A DNA stretch of 64,000 nt from Scolanthus callimorphus (GCA_033964015.1 CM066913.1:33121577-33185576); one strand, 5' to 3'. Positions 12,501 to 21,066 are shown, numbered from the stretch's first letter. Notes: generated by a model from the letters alone, not told the origin. Numbers and translations: made by a program.

Positions 12501-15500
12501 CTTTCGCTGGCACTCGACATGAGCTACGTACCCTGAACAACCACTTCCATACGTCCATTTCTCCTTACTACATGTTGTCATGTCCTCATCGGTGGACCCA
12601 CAAGCAAGATTATGAATAAAGTGATTCTCTTTCCCGCTTTGTCCAATATTACGATAACGGATATACCTCTCGAATCCTAGCTGATGGCAAAGGATGGTCC
12701 CCTCGGTAGCAAACCCTCGGTATCCGAGGCACAGGGACATCCACGTGTGATTATGGAAGACCTCCACTCGACCAATCCATGACCCTGCTCCGTCTACAAG
12801 GCGGACGTTTACCTTAGTGTTCCCCAACTTAAAACGCACCCTTTCATTTCTAGTTCCAGCTACATGGAGTTCTCCTTGAACAAGAAACATTGACTGAGGC
12901 GGAAATAATAACGAAATATTTTCCCGATATTCAGGGAGGCATTTTGAAGAATGACCAGGTCGTCACGAACATTGTAACTGGAATATTTCTCAGGTAGGGA
13001 GAGCGCTCTGTCCAGAGCTCCACCTATGGTATTACCACGAAGAAAACATTCTTTCCTGGAATAACTACTCGGAACCACATCACCTCTATTTGCTGATAGT
13101 AGATATGGAAAGTATTCTACAGTGGCGAGTTGAACGCGGGTATGGAAGTCAAGAATCCGGTCCTTAATCATGCATTCTTCACTTGTATCCCACCAATTGT
13201 ACCTCCCATTGATAACATTCCTGTGATTGTAGTACAGTGAAGTTAACAACTTATGATGGCTATTGTCAATAAAAATGTTCCTTTGGAAGTTGAAGGTACC
13301 TTCTTTCAAAACAACCACTCCATAGTTCATCGCTCTACGAAACAACTTCAGAAATTTTAGATATCCACGATTGCCCGCAAAACTGTTGTTGTTGATATTC
13401 GCCTTGCGAACATCTGGAAAACCCATATAGTCAATATATACTACTTTGTCGCCTTGATTGTTGAGAAACGAGTTCCCAGTAATGTTCACCTCAACTGGTA
13501 AACGGTGTCTTGTGGGAGAGAATTTTGATTGGTCGTAAATTGTCACCGCCTCGCCAGTGCTGTTTTCAAACGTGTTGTTCTGGATGCTAGCTCGAAGCGT
13601 ATAGTATGCAGTACAAGAGGTCATCAAAGAGTATGCCTTATTTGCCATGAAATGGTTACCAGAAATGTGTGCGGTGACCCTTCTGTAGCGAGCACTGTTC
13701 AGGTACCACGAGCAGGAGTCTGGGGCCAAGCGCATGCCACCGGCTGAGTTATTTTTCACACTGCTGTCCATAATGACCACAGACACATTTTGATTGGCAG
13801 TTGAGACGTATTCACATTGTGACATGAGACGGATTCCGTTCTGTGTGTTATCATTTACAAGGCAGTTCCTGATTTGGAATCCTGTAAACTGCCTTCTAGG
13901 AATGGCGCTCCGGTACCTGTAGTCTATGACATCCATAACAAGAATTCCGTGCCTTTTATTTTCCTTGAGATCCGAATTTTCAAACTCAAATGTCCCTCCT
14001 TGATTGGAGAATTCACATCCGTCCACCTTGTTTCTAATAACCCGAGACAAGGAAATAAACATAGAAGCTGGCCCATTGTAAAATTTAATACCCGATCCTT
14101 GGTTCTCTTGAACACTAACATTCATAATATGGATTCGGCCTGCGATTCTGTCTCCGGTAATTCCATTAGCGGTGTTCTTCGTCAAAGTCGCATTCTGAAA
14201 ACTGAAATTTGTGGAAGATATTTGGAAGAACAATCCACTCTGTCGATTACCAGTAGCTTTGATATCCTTAAAAGTGCATCGCAGCATGCTAGAGTACTCT
14301 ATAAGTACCCCCTGGGCTGTGTTATTGACCGCTTGGACGTTTGTAACCACTACTGTGCCTGTAGCTTTCCTGGTGTACACCCCATGCACTGAATTTCGTA
14401 GGAAGTCAGAGTCTCTGATTTGAATACTCCCGAGGTAGTTTTCCAGAAAGATACCAGAACCTTTGTTATCAGAGAACTTCGAGTTCGCGACTGTGAAACC
14501 TGTTGAGTCTAAAAAAGACAATATGATTAGTTAAAATAATGACGATGTTGTCGAAAAAAGGAGTAGTAAATGGCCGAGTCGGTAAGGAGTCTGGGACTCT
14601 AAACTAAACCCTAACACACCCTACTGGAATGTTCTAAACAAGTCCTAAACACCCTTTCCCAGAATTTTTCAGAGATCCTCAATATTTCCCTCCTCCTGGC
14701 AGCCAAAATACCACATCCCTGGAATGTCCGCGTACCAATCAGATTCCCTTCCTGTTTTTTTTAGACCCTATTCCATGGCATTCCAGTCATCAAAATAACT
14801 CAGATACACGTACTCCCGTTGGAGTGTTCCGTCCACCTCTCTCTGTCACTCCAAGTGTGGAAAGAAAAATACAAGTCGCCATTGCAGCTTGTACAGATTC
14901 AAGATAAAACAGAAGTTCAGCAATTGGAAAGACATAATATTCATACCTCTAAATGGGGAATAGTATCAATTAATAAAAGACTCTTACCTGTGCTATCGGT
15001 TATCATGAACTTGACGTCTGTATTATAGCTACCATGGTGCGTAAAGCGCACCCAGAGGCTGTTGCCATTGGATACGGCTGCCATGGGAACTTGCCCCGTG
15101 TCCATCTGTGTGGCAACAGCAAGAATAGTCCCATTCAAGGAGTCGCCATCTCTGACCTCCAAGCGATACCCATTGCCAGATAATGACTGGAAATGAAGGG
15201 TCAAGTGGGCTCCAACGGACGTAGTAAAGATCTGTAAAACATATCAGAAGTGGCGGTCATCACGAGGCTAAAAAAATATCTTAATATTTACTTATGTTTC
15301 CAATTTCCCTACGGCTCTCTTCCTCCCACCCCCACCCTGGGCCTATATGGCTTCCTCCCTCTCTACGGCTTGCTTCCTCTCTACGTCTCTTTTCCCCTCT
15401 CTTCCCTCCCAATACTTCCTCATTTCCCTACAGCCTTCTTCCTTTGTCACTGCGGCTTCCACCCTCTCCAAGGCCTTCCCCCATTACGGTTTCCTCCCTC

Positions 15501-18180
15501 CTTACATTTTCATTCCTTCCTTCCTCTCTACGGCTTCCACCCACCCTCCTACCTGCTTCCTCCATCTCTACGACGCCATAGCTACTTTTATCACGACCAA
15601 CGACACATCTAAAAACACAAAATTTCGAGATACAAAACGTGATGTTACCTTTGTTACATCTTTTTTAACATTAGCCTTCCCAGTCGCTCGTAGAAACATG
15701 GGAAATGCAGAAGAGGGCGTAGTTATAGTGTCTAATTCAACAGGGTCAGTAGTCACTCTCTTCAGCTCAAATCCATTCCCATTGGTCGTGTTAGTCACGT
15801 GACTATCACTAATCACCAGGCTCCCGTGACGAGTAGTGACGTCAACTCCTTTAACCATGCTTCCGGTAACAACACTGTCTTTTATGGTCAGCAGTTTGTC
15901 AAGAGACTCAGATTTGACACCACGACCGCAATTTGTCATTTTAACGTGGTGTAAATCAGGGAGGGCCGTTTTCCCCTTGACAGCTGTGAAAGCTTTGATG
16001 ATATCCACATATTCTAGGCTTGGTATTATGGTGATGGCGTGGTCTGGAGTAGAGTCGGCGTATTCTATTCCCGTCCACATGCTTTTTGTAGCGACAAACG
16101 CAAGAAGCGTGAAACACTCGATTCCCACATCTCGCCGCCGCTCTGCAACAAAATACGTCAATAATTTAGGGCTGGTTTACACAAACGAACGCAAGCGCAG
16201 ACGCAAGGATATCAAACTCATACTCCCCTTATGTGGTTTACACTAGAACACTGGGCGCTTCCAGGAATTTGTGACTCATAAATAAGGGTACATTTATTCG
16301 TTGACCACGACTGTAATTCGGTAATTCAACTACAAAAGTGGATTAACTATTCAACTATACACAAGGTCAGACGTAAGCGCAAGAAAATCGAGACGTTGGG
16401 TTCAATCTCGTACCCAGAGCCCGTCATCTTTTAGTCAGCGGCAAGTTTCGGGGCTCTTGGGGCCGGGTATCCGATTTGTGAGCATGCGTGGTAAATCAAA
16501 GTCATACAGAAAGCATAACGAACTTTCAAACCGGAAACCCAGAATCTGGGTTTTAAAAAAAACGATTCCCCCGGCCCAGGGCCCTGAATCTTGCCGCTGC
16601 CCAAATGATGGCGGGCTCTGGGTACCTGATTGCGCTGGGTTCCCTTGCGCTTGTGCTTGCGTGTAAATCAAGCGAACGCAGCGCAGGGGAACTAATTGAT
16701 GTTAATATTAGGTTTACACTTACGTCGCTCAGTGATGTACACCTGCCTTGTGCTTGTGCTTGCGTGTAAATCAAGCGAACGCAGCGCAAGGGAACTAATT
16801 GATGTTAATATTAGGTTTACACTTACGTCGCTCAGTCATGTACACCTGCCTTGCGCTTGTGCTTGCGTGTAAATCAAGCGAACGCAGCGCAAGGGAACTA
16901 ATTGATGTTAATATTAGGTTTACACTTACGTCGCTCAGTCATGTACACCTGCCTTGCGCTTGTGCTTGCGTGTCAATAGCTATTACAACAATCAGGCTTC
17001 TGAAATCTTGTTTTTACTATAGTTTTTCTTCCAAGTATCTATATTAGCTATATTCACACTAGAGACGAGTATCCCGTCTGAGACGAGTTTCTCGCCTTGA
17101 ATATGGTTCCCTGTTCTTCAGTGATCACGTGAAAACAATTTTTTTGAAGGAGAAAGTTTAGACAGGTAACAAGCAAGTGTTTCTGAGCAGAATTGACATA
17201 AAGCAGGAACTTTTTCTGACGAGAAACTCGTCTCGGACGAGTTTTCCGTCTCTAGTGTGAATACGGCTATTGTAAATTTTCTGCAATTCAGCCTTATGGC
17301 TGCAACGGTAAAATTAATAAAACTATCTATCTATCGAATTTGTAATGAAGTAGGTGAGTGAACGGGTATAAAAGTCTCGGGAGGTGCGCGACTTCATGTC
17401 GGGTCGTTTCCCGAAATCGAAATACTGAAATCTTGATCGTGAAAAGTAAACGTTTTGTCTATCGCCTTATGACAGTCAATTGCAATTAACTTGACCACGT
17501 AATTGCGGGTCAAACGTGAGAGGACGGGTCGTCCATATATTGCAAGATCCGCATAATAGAAATGAATGGCGAAACTTACGACAGTTATGGCTTCCAATCC
17601 CTCGATGCCTGCACTTCAGTAAACTCTTCTCCTGTCCTTGACACTGCACATCATCAAGCCATACCGGTCCTGTGCCGGCCTTATGCATGTAATATCTCTT
17701 AGCTCCTAGAAACCCAAGTTGCCTGCATGCCACTGCCGTATCTTTTATGTCCCAAGAATCATAACACACTTGTCCCCACTTGCCGTTAATAAATAACTCC
17801 AGCCGTCCGACTTTATAGTTTGAACCGTCTACAAGTCGTATACCAGCGTTGTAAGGTATGCTGCCGTTGATATTATCATCTATAGATGACTCATTCGTTT
17901 GGATTTTCTCCAAGGTGATTCTCTCTCCGGGCGTTCCTTTCGCGATGAGGGCCCCGCCTTGGACTTTGATTCCTACCCCAGCGTTAAACTGCACCCTTGT
18001 ACCGGGCTCGATTCGTAACGTCGCATCGTTGCCGATAGTAACATCGTCTGTGACCATATATGGCGAGTCAGCCTTTGTCAGGTTCATATGGCCTGATATT
18101 TTACCACTCAGTTGTAAACTAAGCGTAGCTTGTAGGAGTTGGAGAGTTATAACACTGATGAAAAATCTTGGAGCTCCCAT
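938..18180 (-). CDS. Bark beetle (Anakonda)-like SRCR/beta-helix protein, 5' part of gene
   Basis: Minus-strand gene with five exons visible: 17580-18180, 15649-16142, 14988-15231, 11759-14508 and 938-3579 (about 6.7 kb of coding sequence); it continues past the left edge. The protein starts with a hydrophobic signal peptide (MGAPRFFISVITLQLL). It then repeats a module: a short segment ending in a VQG-GT pattern, an SRCR domain, a long stretch of parallel beta-helix repeats closed by an NWW/YNWW motif, and a CUB-like domain. This order is that of bark beetle/Anakonda, a large epithelial protein of tricellular and septate junctions in insects; a junctional or secreted role here is inferred from family. 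All five splice pairs are GT-AG and phases agree. Two places need a frame change (near 12924 and 1240), so the gene may be decaying or the sequence may hold indels. The fourth intron carries the Polinton-like element. Confidence 0.85.
3695..3842. repeat. Inverted-repeat (MITE-like) element in bark intron
   Basis: Its ends are TTATTTACC(G/A)GCT-type inverted copies: TTATTTACCGGCTGGGAGGTC on the left and its near-complement GACC-CCAAGCTGGTAAATAA on the right. The interior is a long imperfect hairpin carrying CGTGAAATACCGTGACC and its complement. It is non-coding. A short (AT)n tract lies just before it at 3677-3693. Confidence 0.6.
4292..4297. repeat. Target-site duplication, left copy
   Basis: ATTAGC immediately outside the left terminal repeat; identical to 10934-10939. 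Confidence 0.9.
4298..4390 (+). repeat. Polinton-like left terminal inverted repeat
   Basis: Begins AGTAGTATAGTAGG and is the inverted copy of 10842-10933 except for one T in a homopolymer (8 versus 7). It contains two copies of GAGGGGGAATA and a palindromic CRE-type site TGACGTCA at 4378-4385. Confidence 0.9.
4725..4730 (+). promoter_or_regulatory. TATA box for the 250-aa ORF
   Basis: TATAAA 75 nt before the ATG at 4805. Upstream (about 4500-4720) the motif GGGTATC(A/G)GGTTAC-TATAG occurs three times. Confidence 0.5.
4805..5557 (+). CDS. Polinton-like element protein of unknown function (250 aa)
   Basis: Starts at ATG 4805 and ends at TGA. The N-terminal 40 residues are charged and low in complexity, followed by a basic nuclear-localisation-like stretch (PPTKKRKLP, about residues 40-48). 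The middle (GLNLWTFHCGEEMPSGEVAR and on) and the helical C-terminus are not recognisable to me, and the last 20 residues are lysine-rich. The gene runs convergently to the next ORF: an AATAAA at about 5630 would serve it, and a reverse AATAAA at about 5607 the opposite gene. It may be a regulatory or DNA-handling protein by its NLS and charge, but this is a guess. It does not look like a capsid protein by size. Confidence 0.7.
   Translation: MKNAVQNETSSEDKIAIKSDGNDLDSALRMDPSEDKGNKPPTKKRKLPQWLTLPSSYSSSENPSKKLLLPPSTFGALPANFTQGSFGMTNDGGLFGQRIKEKGTNPVPTGLNLWTFHCGEEMPSGEVARIVQKYEEVGVHPPRLTEFDFQRVTQTLPVLTALKELVDSLADNLKELNASMRCYDYTHWGGPPNPCIQYEKMCAKLDQISLLRKKHDIDGWLKMFYRMKLLVNKEKRKVEKSPKKSNPKLG
5639..6499 (-). 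CDS. Acidic zinc-ribbon protein of Polinton-like element (286 aa)
   Basis: The start is the ATG at 6497-6499 (MKRSLDSDSD); an open frame extends six codons upstream but without ATG. The N-terminus is acidic, then a conserved-looking globular part (ILFWSPNGEMIRRKRRIPNT, then ISPPRGLKSFLEGLAELGVD) of a type I associate with proteins of invertebrate mobile elements. A strongly acidic serine/aspartate linker follows (about residues 145-190). The C-terminus has four CxxC pairs (CSHC, CGKC, CPVC, CYDC), a likely double zinc ribbon binding nucleic acid or protein. A reverse TATA box lies at 6544-6551. Its role is unknown; transcription or DNA binding is possible. Confidence 0.7.
   Translation of the reverse strand: MKRSLDSDSDMSSDDEDEHEETKDESRIKDVLSQISNAVPYEGARDLLHSIATSKDILFWSPNGEMIRRKRRIPNTVIANLVEFVLLPFNEDISPPRGLKSFLEGLAELGVDKRLIRNKAALNDVVTYESREEQSDQSSDDGTDGINDSVEETDQSSDDDEEERSSDEEAEQSSDDEKSQEGGGVSVDIEKKVDGLCSHCEGNNSYRIDIAGCGKCLWQDTMSGRYEKGKLYQCPVCQKQSPMGKAWKGSFLRCYDCMTGSYYNKKKDEWKTLPQVKNTSEQTLDL
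6544..6551 (-). promoter_or_regulatory. TATA box for the zinc-ribbon ORF
   Basis: TATAAATA read on the minus strand, about 45 nt upstream of the ATG at 6499 and just beyond the stop of the 104-aa ORF. Confidence 0.5.
6555..6869 (-). CDS. Small Polinton core-peptide-like protein (104 aa)
   Basis: ATG at 6867-6869, stop at 6555. It has the layout of a small protein common in animal Polintons and adintovirus-like elements: an N-terminal helical part with a (Q/K)AL-C--PP-R-- pattern, a GKGYIPLSDNE segment (family G-I-L), a basic middle, then KEKKQILSQKGDGF followed by a hydrophobic tail LLVPVLALLL. In relatives the end is K-L-Q-GG-FL--LL-P. That family is usually taken as a virion core or membrane-active protein like adenovirus pX/pVI; this is from family knowledge and not shown here. 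A reverse TATA box lies at 6904-6912. Confidence 0.7.
   Translation of the reverse strand: MSRVVKNNLGFLQALCSCPPHQRQYLLDTATPEQVHALTQVAHNIGKGYIPLSDNEFSNVRRHGEDLGALASGSTPFKEKKQILSQKGDGFVKDLLVPVLALLL
6904..6912 (-). promoter_or_regulatory. TATA box for the 104-aa ORF
   Basis: TATATAAAT on the minus strand, 35-45 nt before the ATG at 6869, at the edge of the tandem array 6915-7228. Confidence 0.5.
6915..7228. repeat. GC-rich tandem array between divergent Polinton genes
   Basis: About 25 tandem units built on ACGCCCGCTACA / ACGCCCGTCA (10-12 bp), placed exactly between the divergent minus-strand 104-aa gene and the plus-strand ATPase gene. There is no ORF of note. The base composition (about 60% G+C) stands out from the AT-rich surroundings. 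Confidence 0.85.
7243..7250 (+). promoter_or_regulatory. TATA box for the ATPase ORF
   Basis: TATAAATA at the right border of the GC-rich array, 56-63 nt before the ATG at 7306. Confidence 0.55.
7306..8640 (+). CDS. Polinton-type DNA-packaging ATPase with N-terminal C2H2 finger (444 aa)
   Basis: The ATG at 7306 opens MVKKAVCPECGTGF; the frame upstream lacks an ATG. Residues 7-28 form a C2H2 zinc finger (C7, C10, H23, H28). Then comes a FtsK/HerA-type (A32-like) ATPase: Walker A GMTGSGKT at 68-75, Walker B LIVIDDQ at about 140-146, and the characteristic stretch ILQNLFHQGK...ISLNSHYLVLFKNPRD that typifies Polinton and related viral packaging ATPases. In such elements it drives genome packaging into capsids. 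Residues about 330-410 are proline- and threonine-rich and the tail is basic (RRYRLRSHRSS). It is followed by AATAAA near 8695. It is odd that an ATPase of this class is kept in an element without a recognised capsid gene. No breaks are seen. Confidence 0.88.
   Translation: MVKKAVCPECGTGFSRHYDMERHKKKYHPNIVTGETSKPEPSTPFSFGVHEACGPFQLQHPFTCMVAGMTGSGKTVWVQKLLEQAQKTISPPPQRIVWCYAQWQPAYAALAMSMPQIEFVKGIPNDIEQDSYFDVHIRNLIVIDDQMIETGNDNRIANLFRKGSHHRNLSVIYILQNLFHQGKVNRNISLNSHYLVLFKNPRDQLQVMTLAKQMYPRNTHYFLDKYEEAVSKPFGYLFVDLKPATNDSCRLRTNVLPGEVTAIEKKDDAVGKELLKFLSYQNMDISPEKRRMRELHDKMDDILHSQTMGEGEKVIRHTQLQNELLRMKHQASHNPPVVVEPPVTTPTYTTPPSIPLSPPEPATIPYLAKVVESPKTSFIPPTPTVPEPTLTPPPSVAITPKKAKLQNILKNYLDDDANKDGPYLKSTLRRYRLRSHRSSPYKIR
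8750..10110. repeat. Tandem array of 117- and 162-bp units inside Polinton-like element
   Basis: Ten successive units are marked by CGAGAGGTGTTGAC (or a variant) at about 8815, 8978, 9142, 9259, 9375, 9492, 9609, 9724, 9885 and 10002. Spacing is about 117 bp, or about 162 bp when an extra 45-bp segment is present. Open frames here (60-101 codons on both strands) are repeat artefacts. The array lies between the ATPase and RING genes and may be a replication or regulatory region, which is not shown. Confidence 0.85.
10155..10165 (+). promoter_or_regulatory. TATA box for the RING ORF
   Basis: TATATAAAAAA, about 80 nt before the ATG at 10243 and just after the tandem array ends. Confidence 0.5.
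10243..10668 (+). CDS. RING-finger protein of Polinton-like element (141 aa)
   Basis: Starts at ATG 10243. A RING finger fills the first 42 residues: CVIC at 3-6, then CC-G-H-HNC and CPHC, with LARWHVRSETCPHCR as the second half, so a probable E3 ubiquitin ligase. The rest is acidic and serine-rich, ending in a twice-repeated YYxDIF motif (DEDYYPDIF, DDDYYSDIF). RING ligases are carried by many large DNA viruses to manipulate host proteins; a similar use here is inference. It is the last gene before the right terminal repeat. Confidence 0.8.
   Translation: MNCVICLEESDILEVMDCCGQLIHHNCLARWHVRSETCPHCRQEQDQRILWYQEDGEEQENADNALEVLRSNSPMPSETEDEEENFNLELDSNSETENEERQRRRDEDYYPDIFRRDDDYYSDIFQDYNMNFITLNLTLFK
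10842..10933 (-). repeat. Polinton-like right terminal inverted repeat
   Basis: Inverted copy of the left end; TGACGTCA lies at 10847-10854. Directly inside it, 10821-10840 is a C-run followed by an A-run that is not shared with the left end. Confidence 0.9.
10934..10939. repeat. Target-site duplication, right copy
   Basis: ATTAGC immediately outside the right terminal repeat, identical to 4292-4297. Six base pairs is the Polinton-typical length. Confidence 0.9.
10940..11758. other. Rest of bark-like intron right of the Polinton-like element
   Basis: AT-rich, with short open frames without recognisable products. The left flank (about 4130-4291) contains a fragment related to the inverted-repeat element at 20505-21066 (shared: GTGAAACCAATCGCAAA, ATTACACCAATTCT), so the Polinton-like element landed in or next to older transposon sequence. 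Confidence 0.45.
11759..14508 (-). CDS. Bark-like gene exon 4: long beta-helix then second SRCR module, with a frameshift
   Basis: The acceptor TCTTTTTTAG precedes 14508. About 500 residues of parallel beta-helix repeats (many short N-rich strands such as SGIFLENYLGSIQIRDSDFL) end in YNWWDTSEECMI, the NWW-type cap of this family. The open frame then reads ASLNI and must change frame at 12923-12926 to continue as ENISLLFPPQSMFLVQGEL, after which come a second SRCR domain (VRLVDGAGSWIGRVEVF), a beta-helix segment and a CUB-like region ending SVKG. Compared with the first module (ATLRIEPG) the residues equivalent to EPG are missing at the break. The donor is AAAG|GTAAGC (11753-11758). Confidence 0.8.
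14988..15231 (-). CDS. Bark-like gene exon 3: CUB-like domain
   Basis: The acceptor TTTTACAG precedes 15231; the exon opens with IFTTSVGAHLTLHFQSLSGN, a CUB-like beta-sandwich pattern, and runs to FMITDSTG with donor GTAAGA (14982-14987). It is 244 nt, phase 0 in and phase 1 out, consistent with both neighbours. Confidence 0.75.
15290..15590. repeat. Pyrimidine-rich low-complexity tract in bark intron
   Basis: Imperfect repeats of CTTCCTCTCTACGG/CCTCCCTCT within the intron between exons 2 and 3. The open frames (up to 151 codons on plus) are low complexity (leucine, proline, serine) and are not credible genes. Confidence 0.7.
15649..16142 (-). CDS. Bark-like gene exon 2: end of SRCR, beta-helix segment
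   Basis: The acceptor TTGTTGCAG precedes 16142. Joined to exon 1 the junction codon is CAG and the SRCR domain finishes as NCQRRRDVGIEC, the usual SRCR end. Beta-helix-type repeats follow (LHHVKMTNCG, DSHVTNTTNGNGFEL). The donor is AAG|GTAACA just below 15649. The exon is 494 nt and restores phase 0. Confidence 0.8.
16410..16640. repeat. Inverted-repeat element, TACCCAGAGCCCG family, copy 1
   Basis: Ends: CTCGTACCCAGAGCCCGTCAT and, inverted, ATGATGGCGGGCTCTGGGTAC. It shares GCGGCAAG(A/T)TTC(A/G)GGGCTC, CCCAGAATCTGGGTTT and AAACCGGAAACC with the copy at 57572-57720 that cuts the second GPCR. Confidence 0.65.
16640..16975. repeat. 103-bp tandem repeat, about 3 copies
   Basis: The marker GGAACTAATTGATGTTAATA recurs at 16688, 16791 and 16894, exactly 103 bp apart. 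Each unit has TGCGCTTGTGCTTGCGTGTAAA and AATCAAGCGAACGCAGCGCA. It lies in the first intron of the bark-like gene. Confidence 0.85.
17045..17269. mobile_element. MITE with TTCACACTAGAGACG ends
   Basis: The left end TAGCTATATTCACACTAGAG and the right end CTCTAGTGTGAATACGGCTA are inverted copies. Internal CGAGTTTCTCG and GAGACGAG are also inverted. It is 225 bp and non-coding. Confidence 0.75.
17270..17336 (+). mobile_element. LINE 3' tail fragment
   Basis: CAATTCAGCCTTATGGCTGC followed by AATAAAACTATCTATCTATC resembles the 3' end of CR1/L2-like non-LTR elements with a short (CTAT)n tail. Nothing upstream is coding. Confidence 0.45.
17580..18180 (-). CDS. Bark-like gene exon 1: signal peptide, first SRCR domain
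   Basis: Begins at an ATG (CAT at 18178-18180) that opens a typical signal peptide, which is why this start was chosen. After about 30 residues comes the beta-strand segment DVTIGNDATLRIEPGTRVQF, then an SRCR domain starting VRLVDG and continuing with GRLELFINGKWGQVC and DTAVACRQLGF. The exon stops after the codons for SHNC at donor C|GTAAGT (17574-17579). It is 601 nt, leaving phase 1, which matches the next acceptor. Confidence 0.85.
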
Positions 18181-20100
18181 TTTATTATGCGATTAGCTGA
18201 TCACGCCTTGTCTCTGTCTCATAAAATTGTTCTGTAAAGAAAAAAACTGAGAGAAAGTAGAATAACAAAGTTATTATAATAACAAAAACATCTAGGACAA
18301 TTTATAGAAGCATTTTTGATCGAAGTAGAGCGAAAGGACGAAACATAATTTTGCAAAATAGGAAAATATATCGAAATAAAAATGAAACCCTTTTAATCGT
18401 GGTAGTTCGAGATCATGAAAAAAATGGGTAAAATAATACTAAGGGAATATTAATTGCTTTTAGGTAACGAGGTTTTCGAGAAAACAGAGCTCAAAGTATC
18501 GAAAATACAAGCTGCCTCACCGTCCAAATTTGTAAACTTTGCTTGATCAGTTATAAACATGAATGAGTAACCATAGATCGTAGTGTGTTTTCACGACCTA
18601 TGTAGGGTGCCACAAAAACAAAAAAAACTTGGTCCAGTTTGTTCCTCTTCATCTGACAGTCAAATAAAAGTTCCATGCCCAAATGGAGTATTACCTGTAA
18701 TTGTTGCTACTCTGAAGTTCTCTAAAATTAGACGAAAGTCACCGAAGAACGTATTCGAGATGTTTTTGTGTAGAGGTTGTGAAACTTGATTAAAACAACA
18801 CAAAAGAATTTCACCATTGAGCTTTGACGCCTAAATGCCATTCAAATCTTGGAGATTATGTACCTTTAGTAAATTCTATGACGCAAAGAATTCTGAATGA
18901 GTTTGTTACCGTCTTAACAAAAAGGTAAACACTGTGATCACTAAAGAAAGGAATGTTTGTTGACAAACTTGTATCAACATTTACTAAAATCGCACACGCT
19001 ACACGCCTTTTGCACGATCATTTCTTGGTTAGAAACGCGAGATGTCAAATCGTGAATCAAAAGCGAATAAGAAAATTTCTTAATCATAAGAGGGTATTTA
19101 GAATCTCTTCGGATATTGAGTGTGATCTAGTAATAGCTAACTACACTGAAAATGCCTGAGATGCAACACATTTGCCTAATTTATTAATTTATGAACACTA
19201 AACGGAAGATCTCACAGATCGGACCTTACATGCGAGAGGCGCTGCGTTTACACCGTGTAAAAGCTCAGTTTGAATTTCGCAAGCTTGCAAGTGCTACCTT
19301 ACAGAGTATACAGAGTGACAAGGAAGCGCATGAATGCTAAATTCTAGCCGTTAAGTGAGCTGTCAACTATGACCTCAGTAATACTGAAGCTGATTTTATT
19401 CGCATGCGAAATCTGCTGACATAACAAAAGAAGAGTACTTTAATAGTTGCAAATTGTCGTTTGAGCATTTTGGGGATGCGCTAACGTGAAATACCACTAA
19501 AATAAGTCGTTTACCTTGTGAGGTTAAAGGCATCCCGTATGCCGTTCGGTTCTTAGGATTTTCCACGTGTATAACCAGTTATTATCCAAAGACGAAGCCA
19601 TCGGGAGGTCCTGTCACCGAGAAAGGTCAAGCATTTTGGCGTAAAGAGTCTTTCATATCAATATTGCGTTGGTATTGCTCAATCAAACGAGAGTTATACT
19701 GCATAGCAATAGTAGAATGCACACATGAATCAGAGCAACACTGGAATGACGTTAATCGAGTCAGCGCTCGAGTTTCAAGTGCGATGGATAATTATGGAAT
19801 CGCGTCACACCAGGTACTCTCATTAAAAGGCAACGTCATTATACAGCGTGAAAAAAGAGCTGTTGCTGCTGCTGTTTTCAATTTTTTAAGTCTCTTTCTA
19901 CCTGAAATTCTAAGGATAAAAAAATTGGTCGCCGAGGACGACCCGATAACCACGGTGACTGGAAGCGACTAATTGTTTTACTAAAATTGCTCAAGTGATA
20001 GGACTAAGTCTATAACAATGTCGCATCTTTACACGCCTATAGGTTCTTCTTTTTCAGAGATCATGCTGTAATATTGTAGTACTAATCGCATTTAATCTGC
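18181..20100. other. Intergenic region upstream of bark-like gene
   Basis: Holds the promoter and 5' UTR side of the bark-like gene. It is AT-rich and no coding exon, TATA box or strong repeat was recognised. Small open frames (for example 19664-19972) have no recognisable product. Confidence 0.4.
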
Positions 20101-20199
20101 ATGTGCAGCATTGTGAAAACCGCCACTTTCTGTTCTTAAGGAAAACGCCAGCCAAAGACGGAGCTTCAGTCCTTCAGCTTATTGGATGTCGGCTTTTTG

Positions 20200-20415
20200 G
20201 GTTGTTGTTACCTTGCTGCTTGCTTTGCTGTTACCTTGTTATGCTGTTACCTTGCTTTGCTGTTACCTTGCTATGCTGTTTCATTGTTATGCTATTAACT
20301 TGCTATGCTATTACCTTGCTACGCTATTGCCTTGCTACGCTGTTACCTTGCTACGCTATTACATTGCTACTACCTTGCTACGCTGTTACCTTGCTACGCT
20401 ATTACCTTTGCTATA
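20200..20415. repeat. Minisatellite of (G)TTACCTTGCTATGCT units
   Basis: About 13 tandem units of 15-17 bp, such as TTACCTTGCTACGCTA. Leucine-rich open frames of about 100-120 codons across it are artefacts. Confidence 0.8.
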
Positions 20416-20504
20416 TAACCTTATTCAAGGAAGCAATAAAGAGTCATTTCCTTACAGGCACCATATGAATCCACTAGAGTTGGGATAGATAGATAGTGCG
20501 GTTT

Positions 20505-21066
20505 TCACATGTCGTGAGTAATTCGCAATTACTCCTATAGGTTTTAGAGCGGATTTCAGATGAATGTCATTATTTAATTGCGTTTGTGATTGCTTTGCTT
20601 TCCCATTGGCTAAATTTCTATCAACCAATCAAATCGCGAACTAATTACGAGCAAGGAATTACTTGCCAATCAAATTCGAGAGCAATTAGAGCCAATTTCA
20701 CATGACTGTACGTGAAACCAATCGCAAAATGATTACACCAATTCTAAACAAAACCTAAAGGAATAATAGCAAATGCTCTATGTGACTACTAATGGCTGGT
20801 TTCCATATAGTCTTATTTTTCTATTGTTTCACGGTCGACTGATACGACAGATAAGACTATATGGAAACCAGGCTTAAGTAATCCTGTTCCTGATTGGCTG
20901 GGCTGGAAACCATTCAACAGCAAGCTGGTATTACTCTTGTTTCTGATTGGCTAGTGATTACACCATTGCGTTTACTTTCAAGACGGTCATCAGAAATCTG
21001 CTCTATTCACAATTGTTTTAATGACTTTGCGATTGGTTACACTACAGTCATATGAAATTCGCTCTG
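20505..21066. mobile_element. Inverted-repeat element with nested palindrome
   Basis: Left part TTTCACATGTCGTGAGTAAT with GCAATTACTCCTATAGG; right part GCGATTGGTTACACTACAGT and CATATGAAATTCGCTCTG. It is rich in ATTGG/CCAAT and non-coding. A perfect-looking hairpin, GGTTTCCATATAGTCTTA with its complement, sits at 20789-20876 and may be a nested insertion. Confidence 0.5.

Noticed and set aside
12890..12960. Small intron explaining the frame break in bark exon 4
   Set aside because: No GT-AG pair fits and homology continues with only 2 nt between the two frames.
15250..15802. Leucine/proline-rich frames of up to 151 codons on the plus strand
   Set aside because: Pyrimidine-rich intron tract, partly antisense to bark exon 2; no domain pattern.
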